NCBI GenBank assembly: GCA_016218105.1
Contig: JACRET010000002.1
Location: forward strand, 1-64,000
Direction of reading: 5' to 3'
DNA: 64,000 nt
Source of the DNA: Deltaproteobacteria bacterium
GTDB lineage: Bacteria; Desulfobacterota; GWC2-55-46
This document shows positions 48,614-58,142 of the stretch, piece by piece. The first letter of the stretch is position 1. Each line of letters starts with the position of its first letter. The notes under the pieces were generated by a model that saw nothing but the letters and a program-made list of their open reading frames with translations, was not told where the DNA came from and ran no database searches. Made by a program: the position numbers and the translations under genes.

Positions 48614-48857
48614 GCGGAAAATTAATTTATTTTTAATGGAATTTTGGTATGGTCAGAATTTGCGTAACTGATTGATTTTATTTGAAAAAAACATAATACG
48701 TAAAGAGGGCCGGTGTGCTTAATGGCCAAATACATGCGTGAGTTCCTAATTGTGCAGGGGGAGGTGAGGGGGATTTTTTAACCCCGTATCCTCGCACTCA
48801 GTCCCCTAGCGTCGAGAGAGGGGAGGTTTTTGCTTGATGCAAGGTTTCCTTGTACCC

Positions 48858-48882
48858 GGCCCGTTCGGGGACCGGGCCCTAC
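48858..48882. repeat. GGGCCCGTTC palindromic repeat
   Basis: GGCCCGTTCGGGGACCGGGCCCTAC. Confidence 0.75.
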
Positions 48883-48937
48883 ACAGAAGAAGCCCCTGCC
48901 GTGTTAATTTCAAGTGGTGTAAAGAATGCGAGGAAAT

Positions 48938-48980
48938 AAAAAAAGCCCTTAAAGGCCGCAGTAGCGGCCTTTAAGGGCTT
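48938..48980 (-). terminator. Rho-independent terminator of the NHL gene
   Basis: Minus strand AGCCCTTAAAGGCCGCTACTGCGGCCTTTAAGGGCTTTTTTT. Confidence 0.9.
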
Positions 48981-48993
48981 GGCTTAGAAGGAG

Positions 48994-50034
48994 TTACTTT
49001 TTAATGGAGGCAGGCACAAGCCTCGACTTGGCCTTGTCCCCGATAAACTCGAATACCTCGACCCTGCGGTTCCAGGAGTCGACGACGTATATATAATCGT
49101 CTTTGTCAATCGAAAGGCCGGCAGGGAGTATCATCTGGCCCCTGTCGCTTCCGTAAGAAGCGAAGGCAAGGAGTATCTTGCCTTCCTCGTCAAATATTTG
49201 GATGTTATTGAAGGCCGCGTCCACTACATAGATATGCCCTTCGCTGTCCACGCCGATGCCCTTGGGCCTGGCGAACATTCCGGGGGCGTCGCCGAACTGG
49301 CCGAAGGCCCTTATGAATTTGCCCTCGCTGTCGAATATCTGAACCCTTCCGTTCATGGTGTCGACGACATAAAGGTTGCCTTTGTTATCGACGGCTATAT
49401 GGGATGGGAAGTTGAATTCGCCTTCTTCCTTGCCCCTCTTGCCTATCGTAGGCAGCTGCTTGAAGGTTTCGGTCTCAAATACCTTGATGTTGTGGGTATG
49501 CGTATCGGCGATATATACCTTTTTGCGCTCGCTGTCGGTGGCTATTCCGCTGGGCTGCTTGAAAGGCACGTCGGGGTTGAGATATGTTACGATCTTTCCT
49601 GTGCTGTCCAGAACAGTGACCTTGTCGGTCTGGGAATCAGAGACATATATCTTGCCGCTTGTGTCCGTGGCGACCCCGATAGGCTTGTAGAACAGTTTTG
49701 CGCCCATGGCCGCAAGGCTTGTCCCGGTCATGTTCACCGTGTCAAAGACAAAGACATCCGCGTTTGCGGTATCTGTCACGAATATCCTGCCTTTGGTATC
49801 GGCGTGGACCCCCATCGGTTTTTTGAGGGCCCCGCCGCCCTCGGCGCCAAGGAGTATGTCAACGGCCGCAGAGCCTTTTTTGAAGTCCGATCCGCCGCGG
49901 TAGTCTCTGATATATTTTATGCGCGGCTCATCCGGAGGTTCTGGCCAAAAAAGGTCTGGAAGCGGCGGCGCCGCGCAACCGTATATTATGACAGGCAAAG
50001 CGATCGTGAATAGAAGCTTAAAGATTCTTTTCAT
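48994..50034 (-). CDS. NHL-repeat beta-propeller lipoprotein
   Basis: IYGCAAPPLPDLFWPEPPDEPRIKYI; repeats GVHADTKGRIFVTDTANADVFVFD, HIAVDNKGNLYVVDTMNGRVQIFDSEGKFIRAFG. Confidence 0.9.
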   Translation of the reverse strand: MKRIFKLLFTIALPVIIYGCAAPPLPDLFWPEPPDEPRIKYIRDYRGGSDFKKGSAAVDILLGAEGGGALKKPMGVHADTKGRIFVTDTANADVFVFDTVNMTGTSLAAMGAKLFYKPIGVATDTSGKIYVSDSQTDKVTVLDSTGKIVTYLNPDVPFKQPSGIATDSERKKVYIADTHTHNIKVFETETFKQLPTIGKRGKEEGEFNFPSHIAVDNKGNLYVVDTMNGRVQIFDSEGKFIRAFGQFGDAPGMFARPKGIGVDSEGHIYVVDAAFNNIQIFDEEGKILLAFASYGSDRGQMILPAGLSIDKDDYIYVVDSWNRRVEVFEFIGDKAKSRLVPASIKK

Positions 50035-50196
50035 ATCCGTCCCCTTGTGTTCCTTTCTCTGCGGGCCTCAGGGTTTTTAACCTTCCCCGTACAAGGCCCT
50101 TTGCCGGTACCCCTCATATCCCAAAAATATTACTATCCGCGTCATATAAAGTCAAGCGCTACATGGCGCGCTGTTATAAAGACGGCTGAAAGGGTA

Positions 50197-50820
50197 TTAT
50201 TTGTAACTCTCCCTCTCGAGGGACTGGCCCTTCAGGACTATATGGCACCTGACGCAGTTCTCCCTCGGCCAGAACGTGAACGCGACCTTCCCGTGGCACC
50301 TGCCGCACCACTGTCCTTTGAATATCTCATCCATAGAGATAGGGTTCGCGCCTGCTTCAGGGATGAATATCTTCGGGTGGCAGTTGTTGCAGCTCAGCCA
50401 ATAGGTATGTATGGAGTGTGGGAACATCACATTGGCCATCAGCGGGACTTTGGCCTCTATGAAGATATTCAGGTTAAGAGGGAGGTCGTCCTGCGCGGCA
50501 GGGTCGAGCGATCCCCTGGGGCTGATATATCCGTTGACGACGGCCGCCGTCCAGTTGACATTGCCGGAAGGGTCCTTGGGCAGGCCGTCCAGTGCCTTTA
50601 TATCGGATGTGCCCTTTTTGATATGCGACCTTTTAGCGACCTCTTTATAGAACTTCTCGTAATAATCGTCTTCCTGGCCGAAATCGTCGTTTTTCTTCGG
50701 CAGATCGGCGTTGATGATATTATTAAGGTCTTCCTGGATACCGCACCCGGCGAGCACAATTACGGCAAAGACCATGAAAAACGTGGCGTAAAATGATTTT
50801 ATTTTCAAGGAGGCCTTCAC
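50197..50820 (-). CDS. Triheme c-type cytochrome lipoprotein
   Basis: VIVLAGCGIQ lipobox; CNNCH, CGRCH, CVRCH. Confidence 0.88.
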   Translation of the reverse strand: MKASLKIKSFYATFFMVFAVIVLAGCGIQEDLNNIINADLPKKNDDFGQEDDYYEKFYKEVAKRSHIKKGTSDIKALDGLPKDPSGNVNWTAAVVNGYISPRGSLDPAAQDDLPLNLNIFIEAKVPLMANVMFPHSIHTYWLSCNNCHPKIFIPEAGANPISMDEIFKGQWCGRCHGKVAFTFWPRENCVRCHIVLKGQSLERESYK

Positions 50821-50980
50821 CGTTGCACCCGTTGGAGGAGATTAGCAGGTTATATTTTTTACACTTTACGACCTATAGTAATTTGTACTATAAGCTTCCA
50901 GTTATTGTCAAGGATTTAAATGCGGCATATCTCCTGAATAATGTTGACAATTTTGTGATAAAAAGTTACTTATACTGCAA

Positions 50981-52177
50981 ATGTCCGAAGAAAAAACCAT
51001 ATGGTCTGTCGGCGGAGGCAAGGGAGGGGTTGGAAAAAGCATTGCGACCGCCAACATAGGGTGCGCGCTCGCCAAGCGGGGCAAAAAAGTAATACTTGTC
51101 GACGCGGACCTCGGCGGAGCGAACCTCCATACCTACTTCGGGATCAAGTATCCCAGGCAGGGCCTCGATGATTTTTTAAAGGGGCGCGCGCCTACCCTCG
51201 ATGAGACGGCTATCGACACGCCAGTTGAGAACTTAAGGCTCATAAGCGGGGCCGGGGAGTTCCTCGGTATCGCCAACCCGGCTTATGGTCAGAAACAGAA
51301 ATTAATCTCCCACATAAGGCAATTGAAGGCGGACTACATACTCGTAGACCTCGGTGCCGGGTCTACATTCAATATACTCGATTTTTTCGCCGTATCGAAC
51401 GAGGGGATAGTAGTCCTCGTCCCTGAGCCGGCCGCCATTCAGAACGCTTACATCTTCCTTAAAAGCTTCGTCTACAGGCGATTGTCCCGTCTTTTTTCCG
51501 GCAACGAACATATCTCCGGCATGATAAAGGATTCGACGGATTCAAAGAGCCAGAACTCGGCCAAGACCTTTTCCGACCTTTGCGAAAGGATCGCCTCAGA
51601 GGACAAGGAGGCCGCGAAGGAAGCGGTCACTGAAATAAAGAGCTTCAGGCCCAAACTCCTCCTGAACATGGCGGCGTCCAGGGACGATCTGAGGGTGGTA
51701 GACGCCTTCAAAAGCGCATCCAACACATTCTTGAGCCTTGAGACGGAGTTTCTGGGAGTCCTTTATTCAAGGCCCGCCATTAAGGCCGCCGCACGGAAGA
51801 TGCGCCCGTTCATGCTAGATGAGGCCGCCATTGACGCGCACCGAGACATGGACGGGATAATAACAAAACTCCTGGGCGCCGCCCCCCTTCAGGCGGAGGC
51901 GCATGAGGAAGGCGGAGAGCACGAGGTCTTCGGTTTTAATGACAACGTAAACCACTCGGGCGTCATTTATCACGTCCAAACCGAGGTGCAGGCTGGCGCG
52001 AACCCGTCGATCGAGACTATTATCTATCACGGCGGAAGGATATTCTTCTCGAAAAAATCCTTATGGCGCGAGATATCTAAGGATAACGGCAACCTTAACA
52101 TAAAAGACTTCGCCACACGGCAGCACCGCGCGGCAATGGCCGCGATAAAGATGGACAAAATAACCTTACAGGGCTAG
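50981..52177 (+). CDS. MinD/ParA-like P-loop ATPase with C-terminal extension
   Basis: GGGKGGVGKSIATANIGCALA, LVDADLGGANLHTYFG, YILVDLGAGST; C-terminal YHVQTEVQAGANPSIETIIYHGGRIFFSKKS. Confidence 0.9.
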   Translation: MSEEKTIWSVGGGKGGVGKSIATANIGCALAKRGKKVILVDADLGGANLHTYFGIKYPRQGLDDFLKGRAPTLDETAIDTPVENLRLISGAGEFLGIANPAYGQKQKLISHIRQLKADYILVDLGAGSTFNILDFFAVSNEGIVVLVPEPAAIQNAYIFLKSFVYRRLSRLFSGNEHISGMIKDSTDSKSQNSAKTFSDLCERIASEDKEAAKEAVTEIKSFRPKLLLNMAASRDDLRVVDAFKSASNTFLSLETEFLGVLYSRPAIKAAARKMRPFMLDEAAIDAHRDMDGIITKLLGAAPLQAEAHEEGGEHEVFGFNDNVNHSGVIYHVQTEVQAGANPSIETIIYHGGRIFFSKKSLWREISKDNGNLNIKDFATRQHRAAMAAIKMDKITLQG

Positions 52178-52884
52178 TGGAGATGAGAAATAAGGTTCTG
52201 CTGTTCGGTAGTTCAAGGGTATTTAAAGGCCAATTCAGAAAGACCGTGGAAGACTGCGGCTTCGACGCCTCTTCCGAAAAGGATAAGAAGGCGGCATGCG
52301 GAGATCTTGAAGACCTGTTTATCTTCGAGGTGAAGAAGAAAGGAGAGGCCAGGGCCCTCAAGGAGAGGAGATCGTCAAACCCGTTTTTCGTGTTTACCGC
52401 CATTGACTTGCAGGATGAATTGCCTGCACTTAAAGAGACCGGCCTTATGGGAGTGATCACTAAAGACACTTCTCCTGAAGATATCGCGTTCCACCTGAAT
52501 AAGGCGCTTTTTTATAATAAGATGCTTAAAAGGAACCCCAGGGTGCCTGTAAATATACCCGTAGAGCTCAGGTTCCAATCGAAGACTATCAGGTCGAATG
52601 CCTCGCTCCTAAGCAGGGAGGGGATGTTTATAATCACCCTCAATCCGCTCCCGGTCAATGCCGCCTGCGAGCTCTGCTTCTCTCTGCCGGATATCGAAAA
52701 GAGGTTTTCCACCAAAGTAAAGGTGCTCTATAATATAGCCATCAACAAAGACCTGAATATAATCGCCAACCCCAGAGACCCTTTTAAAAGGCTTGTGGCC
52801 CACCCGGGCATGGCGGTGTTTTTTTCAGACCTCTCTGACGGGGATAAAGAGCTTATAGACGGCTATATCAGGACTTTAGAGTAG
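52177..52884 (+). CDS. PilZ-like domain protein with degenerate receiver-like N-terminus
   Basis: KRNPRVPVNIPVELRF...LLSREGMFIITLNPLPV...MAVFFSDLSDGDKELIDGYI. Confidence 0.65.
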   Translation: MEMRNKVLLFGSSRVFKGQFRKTVEDCGFDASSEKDKKAACGDLEDLFIFEVKKKGEARALKERRSSNPFFVFTAIDLQDELPALKETGLMGVITKDTSPEDIAFHLNKALFYNKMLKRNPRVPVNIPVELRFQSKTIRSNASLLSREGMFIITLNPLPVNAACELCFSLPDIEKRFSTKVKVLYNIAINKDLNIIANPRDPFKRLVAHPGMAVFFSDLSDGDKELIDGYIRTLE

Positions 52885-52931
52885 ACCTGGAGCCGCGGAT
52901 CTTCGGATGTAATGTCCTTCCTCTTTGTATC

Positions 52932-53594
52932 TTATCCCTCATTGGTGAACTCCCTTAAGATGTCCATGACTTCATCGTCTTCCACCTGTTTGAAATCCGC
53001 GTAGAGCTGGCTTACCGCGAAGAACAGATGCGGTATCACGGGGCAGACCACCTCGGAGACCTCCGGCATGGCCTTGATGCGGTCTACGGAGTCCTGAGGC
53101 CCTCCCGGGACAGCCACTATGATCTTGCCCGCCCGCGACGCCGAGGCGGCCTGTATCGCTGAGATCATCGTCGCGCCCGTCGCGAGCCCGTCGTCAACGA
53201 TGATCAGCGTCCTCCCCGCGAGAGGTACCTTCTTTTTCACCTTCCTGTAGAGCGCGAGCCGTTCATTTATCGCCGTAAGACGGGCCCTTTTTTCTCTTGT
53301 CAGATAATCCTCTTTTATGCGCAGCCCTCTTATGGCAAGCTCGTTCAAATAGACCCTGCCGTCCTCTGCAATAGCGCCTATGGCAAGCTCCGGGTTATAC
53401 GGCGCCCTGAGCTTTCCCGCTACCAGGACATCGAGCTCGCACTTAAGCTCTCTGGCTATTTCGGCGGCTACGACCACTCCGCCCCTTGGGAGCCCCAGGA
53501 CGACGGGGCGCTCTCCCGAGTGTCTGGAAAGCCTTTCAGCCAAAGACCTGCCTGCCTCGGCTCTGTCGATATACGGGTCTGGGTTCTGACGCAT
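52932..53594 (-). CDS. Phosphoribosyltransferase family protein
   Basis: LGLPRGGVVVAAEIA; TLIIVDDGLATGATM PRPP loop. Confidence 0.9.
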   Translation of the reverse strand: MRQNPDPYIDRAEAGRSLAERLSRHSGERPVVLGLPRGGVVVAAEIARELKCELDVLVAGKLRAPYNPELAIGAIAEDGRVYLNELAIRGLRIKEDYLTREKRARLTAINERLALYRKVKKKVPLAGRTLIIVDDGLATGATMISAIQAASASRAGKIIVAVPGGPQDSVDRIKAMPEVSEVVCPVIPHLFFAVSQLYADFKQVEDDEVMDILREFTNEG

Positions 53595-53897
53595 TATGGG
53601 TAGTCCTTTCTTGAAATCTTAGCCCGTAAAAGGCTTTTGTCAAGAGAGCCTGTTTTTGAGATATAATTACCCAGGCGGCCTGTTTATGAATATTCTGATC
53701 TTATAAGTGACATGATCCCTTGCGTAATACGGCGGATAAGCTATAGTTATCCCAAAGAAAAGGTTTAATGAACGGTATCCGCAAATCCGCAGAGGCGAAC
53801 GGCTGTGCTACTGGCGTGGACTATCTTAATAATATAAAGCACGAAAGGTTTAAAGCCGCGGGCGGTAGCCTGTTCGGGCTCGCCGCTTGATAAAGAG

Positions 53898-55262
53898 ATG
53901 GATAAAAAGACGATAGCTGAAAAGATGGCCGATTACGGCCAGGGGCTTAAGTTCGAACAACTCCCCGGCCCGGTAGTCCATGAGGTCAAGAGGCGCGTTA
54001 TCGATTCGTTAGCTTGCGTCCTGGGCGCCTATGAGAGCCTTCCCGCAAAGATAGCGAGGGCCTCGGCTCCGTCTATTCAAAACGGATTGATATCGTCCGT
54101 TATCGGGGGCGGCGAAACCACGCCGGAGCATGCGGCCTTCGCTAACGGAGTGATGATACGGTATCTTGACTACAACGACACCTACCTTTCAAAAGAGCCG
54201 GCGCATCCGTCCGACAACATCGCCGCGGCTTTGGCCTCGGCCGAGGCCTTCGGGAAGAGCGGAGAGGAGTTCATAACAGCGGTCGCGGCCGCCTATGAAG
54301 TACAGTGCAGGCTTTGCGACGGGGCGTCGCTCCGCGCGCGCGGATGGGACCATGTCACGTACGGCGCGTTCTCAAGCGCTCTGGCCGCTTCCATGCTGAT
54401 GGGGCTTACCAGGGACCAGACTGTAAACGCGTTGGGTATCGCCGGTACCGGAGCGCCTGCCTTAAGGCAGACAAGGGCGGGGGAACTTTCCATGTGGAAA
54501 GGGTGCGCCTTCGCGCGCGCCGCGAAGGACGCCGTTTTCGCGGCCTTGCTGGCCAGGAACGGGATGACGGGGCCTGCGCCGGTATTTGAAGGCGAGTTCG
54601 GGTTTTTCAAGCTCGTATCCGGGCCTTTTGCAATCGCCCCGTTTGCCGCTGGCGACGGGCAGTTCAAGATACTCGATACTTACATAAAGTATTATCCGGC
54701 TGAATACCATGCGCAGAGCGCGATTGGCGCGGCGCTTGACCTTTATACGGAAATAGGGGACACGGATGAGATAGAATCGGTAACGATAAACACATTCAGG
54801 GCGGCTTATGAGATAATAGGCAGAGGAGACGAGAAGTGGAGGCCGAAGACGAGAGAGACCGCCGACCACAGCCTCCCGTTTTGCGTGGCGGCCGCCTTGA
54901 TGGACGGGAGCATTACGGCCTTTACCTTTTCAGAGCGGCTAAGCGATGAGCGGATATCAGGGCTGCTCGACAGGACAAAAGTAGTTGTCGACGACGATCT
55001 CGACAAGCTCTACCCGGAGGCGATGCCCAACAGGGTCGAGGTTGTCTTGAGATCCGGAAGGTACCTTGTAAAAGAGGTCATATATCCGAAAGGGCATCCT
55101 AAAAACCCGCTTTCAGACAGAGAGCTTGAGAAAAAATTCAAGTCCTTGAGCGAATGGTATTTCATGAATAAAGAGTCGGGAAGGGTGCTCGATGCGCTCT
55201 GGAATCTTGATAGTATTAAGGATATAAGGGAGCTTATGAAGCTCCTTGGAAGAGGGGATTGA
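53898..55262 (+). CDS. MmgE/PrpD family protein
   Basis: RRVIDSLACVLGAYES, FANGVMIRYLDYNDTYLSKEPAHPSDNIAAALA, KYYPAEYHAQSAIGAALDL. Confidence 0.93.
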   Translation: MDKKTIAEKMADYGQGLKFEQLPGPVVHEVKRRVIDSLACVLGAYESLPAKIARASAPSIQNGLISSVIGGGETTPEHAAFANGVMIRYLDYNDTYLSKEPAHPSDNIAAALASAEAFGKSGEEFITAVAAAYEVQCRLCDGASLRARGWDHVTYGAFSSALAASMLMGLTRDQTVNALGIAGTGAPALRQTRAGELSMWKGCAFARAAKDAVFAALLARNGMTGPAPVFEGEFGFFKLVSGPFAIAPFAAGDGQFKILDTYIKYYPAEYHAQSAIGAALDLYTEIGDTDEIESVTINTFRAAYEIIGRGDEKWRPKTRETADHSLPFCVAAALMDGSITAFTFSERLSDERISGLLDRTKVVVDDDLDKLYPEAMPNRVEVVLRSGRYLVKEVIYPKGHPKNPLSDRELEKKFKSLSEWYFMNKESGRVLDALWNLDSIKDIRELMKLLGRGD

Positions 55263-56088
55263 AATGCCGGGGCGGCTGAAGGGGCTTATAAAAGACAAAA
55301 CAATCGCAGTACCCGGCGCTTTTGACGCGGTATCGGCCATGATGATCGAGAGGGCCGGTTTTCCCGCGCTCTATATATCAGGCGCAGGCCTCTCAAATTC
55401 AAGCGGCCTTCCGGATACCGGCTCACTCGGGCTCGATGAGGCCGCGAGATTATCCTCTTATATTATCAGGTCCGTAAACATACCCGCCATAGTCGATTGC
55501 GATACCGGTTTTGGCGGCCCTGAAGCCGTAAAAGAGGCGGTAAGGGAATTCGGCTCGCTCGGGGCCGAGGCTGTCCAGCTGGAAGACCAGCGTTTGCCGA
55601 AGCGCTGCGGCCACCTGCCCGGCAAAGAGTTGATATCTGCCGATGAGTTCGCCGAAAAAATTGCCGCGGCGGCCTCCTCGCGCAGGGACAAGACATTCCT
55701 TATTATAGCGAGGACGGACGGCGCGGCGGTAGAAGGGCTGGGCGGAGCCATAGACAGGGCCAGGAAGTATCTTGACGCGGGCGCGGACATCATCTTTCCG
55801 GAGGCCCTCACGTCGAGAGAGGATTTCATGGCGTTTTCGCGCGAGATACGCGCCCCGTTGATAGCCAACATGACCGAGTTCGGCAAGACGCCTTACCTGA
55901 GCGTTGATGACTTCAGTGAGATGGGTTATTCAATGGTGCTCTTTCCCATGACCATCTTCAGGGTCGCGATGAAGGCGATCGGTTCGGCGTTAACCGAGTT
56001 GAGGGAGAAAGGCACGCAGAAAGGCTTGCTTGATAAGATGCAGACCAGAAAGGAGCTCTACGGCCTCCTTGGATACAAAGGGTTTTGA
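55246..56088 (+). CDS. Isocitrate lyase/PEP mutase family (2-methylisocitrate lyase-like)
   Basis: PGAFDAVSAMMIERAGFPALYISGAGLSNS, VDCDTGFGG, QLEDQRLPKRCGHLPGKEL. Confidence 0.92.
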   Translation: MEEGIEMPGRLKGLIKDKTIAVPGAFDAVSAMMIERAGFPALYISGAGLSNSSGLPDTGSLGLDEAARLSSYIIRSVNIPAIVDCDTGFGGPEAVKEAVREFGSLGAEAVQLEDQRLPKRCGHLPGKELISADEFAEKIAAAASSRRDKTFLIIARTDGAAVEGLGGAIDRARKYLDAGADIIFPEALTSREDFMAFSREIRAPLIANMTEFGKTPYLSVDDFSEMGYSMVLFPMTIFRVAMKAIGSALTELREKGTQKGLLDKMQTRKELYGLLGYKGF

Positions 56089-56303
56089 TAAAACAGCGGG
56101 CAGAGTTGGCGATGGAAAGAATAGACTGCTTTAAATGCAAACACTACTATGTCACATGGGACGAGTATTTTCCGAGGGGCTGCAAGGCATTGAGTTTCAA
56201 GAGCCGCGAGATGCCCTCCGGGGTCGTATATAATTCGTCCGGGCTCGAATGCCAGAGGTTCGAGCCGAAGGTGAAAGACCCGAATCAGAGATGGAAGAAG
56301 TAG
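56085..56303 (+). CDS. Small Cys-containing conserved hypothetical protein
   Basis: CFKCKHYYVTWDEYFPRGCKALSFKSREMPS...GLECQRFEPK; ATG overlaps upstream stop. Confidence 0.7.
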   Translation: MIKQRAELAMERIDCFKCKHYYVTWDEYFPRGCKALSFKSREMPSGVVYNSSGLECQRFEPKVKDPNQRWKK

Positions 56304-56382
56304 CTGGACGCCTTCGCGCAAATCTTGACCTCCAATATGCCTGTTGTTATACTCTGCTGATCCCGATTCCAAAAGGAGAGAT

Positions 56383-57786
56383 ATGGTTATAGATTCATTC
56401 GAACCCTTCAAGGTAATAAAGGCCGCGCTCTCGAAAGGCGGCGAATTCGCCGATATTTATGTCGAGGATACCTTCAATACATCGATAGTATGCGAGGAGA
56501 ACAGGATAGAGAAGGTAGTTGTGGGGCGTGACAGGGGGTGCGGCATAAGGGTGATCGCGAATTTTAAAACCTACTACGCTTATACCAACGATTTTACGGA
56601 GAAGGGCCTCCTTGAGCTGGCGCACACTGTGGCGAACGGGGTGAAAGAGGGCAGGGAAATCGGCGGCATAAGCCTTGCCAAAAAGGAAAAGGCGGCAGGG
56701 TTTGACATAAAAAAGCTCCCGATACAGGCCGACCTCAGCCAAAAGGTATCGTTAGTCAACAGGGCCAACAAGACAGCCTGGGCAATGGACAAGAGGATAC
56801 GACAGGTCAGGGTAATGTACGGGGACGGCTTTAAGAGGGTCTGTATCGTAAATTCTTTGGGCGAATGGGTGGAGGAGGACAGGACCGGCATAATATTCGT
56901 ATGCAACGCCGTATCAAAGGAGGATGACATAGTCCAGACGGGGTATGAGCCGCTTGGCGGGGCGACCGGGCTGGAGATATTCGAAGAGACCTCTCCCGAA
57001 GAGGTCGCGGAGATCGCCTCAAAGAGGGCGCTTGATATGATCAAGGCGAGAAGGGCGCCCGGCGGGAAGATGGGCGTAGTGCTTTCAAGCGAAGCGGGCG
57101 GCACGATGATACACGAGGCGGTGGGCCACGGCCTTGAAGCTGACCTCGCCATGCAGAATTTATCCGTCTATTCCGGGAAGATGAACGAAAAGGTCGCTGC
57201 CCCGATAATCACGGTTCTCGACGACGCGACGATACCATATAAGAGAGGGTCTTTCTTCTATGACGACGAGGGCAGCCCGGCTGAGAGGACGGTGCTTGTG
57301 GAGAACGGGGTTCTCAAGAGCTATATGCACGACAGATTAAGCTCGATGAAGGCTGGCGTCAGATCGACCGGCAACGGCAGGAGGGAGTCCTATCATCACA
57401 GGCCCATCCCCAGGATGACGAATACTTTGATAGCGCCGGGTAACACCGACCCCGCCTCCATCATAAGATCACTCGATAAGGGCCTCTTCGTAAAGAAGAT
57501 GGGCGGCGGGCAGGTAAATACCGTAAACGGAGACTTCGTTTTCGAGGTGACCGAAGGGTATATGATCGAAAAAGGCAAGGTAGGCGAGCTTGTGCGGGGC
57601 GCTACCCTTACTGGGAACGGCCCTGAGGTGCTTATGACCATAGACATGGTGGGAACCGACCTGGGCTACGGCATCGGCACATGCGGCAAGGACAGCCAAG
57701 GCGTGCCTGTGGCGGACGCTCAGCCGACACTCCGTATCCCCGAAATAGTCGTCGGAGGCGATGTAAAAGGGGCTGGCCTTTCTTAG
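56383..57786 (+). CDS. tldD: TldD/PmbA-family metalloprotease (TldD-like)
   Basis: AGGTMIHEAVGHGLEADLA (HExxxH), GSFFYDDEGSPAERTVLVENGVLKSYMHDR; ATG 56383. Confidence 0.93.
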   Translation: MVIDSFEPFKVIKAALSKGGEFADIYVEDTFNTSIVCEENRIEKVVVGRDRGCGIRVIANFKTYYAYTNDFTEKGLLELAHTVANGVKEGREIGGISLAKKEKAAGFDIKKLPIQADLSQKVSLVNRANKTAWAMDKRIRQVRVMYGDGFKRVCIVNSLGEWVEEDRTGIIFVCNAVSKEDDIVQTGYEPLGGATGLEIFEETSPEEVAEIASKRALDMIKARRAPGGKMGVVLSSEAGGTMIHEAVGHGLEADLAMQNLSVYSGKMNEKVAAPIITVLDDATIPYKRGSFFYDDEGSPAERTVLVENGVLKSYMHDRLSSMKAGVRSTGNGRRESYHHRPIPRMTNTLIAPGNTDPASIIRSLDKGLFVKKMGGGQVNTVNGDFVFEVTEGYMIEKGKVGELVRGATLTGNGPEVLMTIDMVGTDLGYGIGTCGKDSQGVPVADAQPTLRIPEIVVGGDVKGAGLS

Positions 57787-57806
57787 GGGGATTATAGGAG
57801 GCGGCG

Positions 57807-57977
57807 ATGACAAAAGACCCGGTCTGCGGGATGATACTCTCGGAAGAGAAGGCTCCATTTAGATACGATTACAAGGGAAAGGTTTATTTCTTCTGCGGCA
57901 AGGGGTGTATGGAGCGGTTCGAGAAAGACCCGGAGAAGTATATAAGCGGGAAGGGCGGAGATTGGGTGAAGGGGTAA
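57807..57977 (+). CDS. YHS-domain protein, 56 aa (missing from supplied ORF track)
   Basis: MTKDPVCGMILSEEKAPFRYDYKGKVYFFCGKGCMERFEKDPEKYISGKGGDWVKG, translated by hand. Confidence 0.9.
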   Translation: MTKDPVCGMILSEEKAPFRYDYKGKVYFFCGKGCMERFEKDPEKYISGKGGDWVKG

Positions 57978-58142
57978 GCCCTTGTCACGAAAAGCGCGCG
58001 GGGCAGCGCGGGAAAAAACTCTCAAAAAATCGAATTACTTCCCTTCAGCCTGGGGCCTGAATATTTCCGCATGGTTAATCATTTGACACCCCGCATCCAT
58101 TTACCTTAAAATGTAACATACCTGTTGCTCTCAATATCTCAT

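Noticed and set aside
49198-50013. 271-aa plus-strand ORF opposite the NHL gene
   Set aside because: Complement of a repeat-rich real gene; composition non-protein-like.
50940-50985. Leaderless promoter for the MinD-like gene (TTGACA...TATACT just before the ATG)
   Set aside because: Spacing between the boxes is ~21 bp, too long for a confident sigma70 call.
53768-53890. 41-codon ORF just upstream of the MmgE/PrpD gene
   Set aside because: No clear ribosome-binding site or recognisable family; insufficient support.
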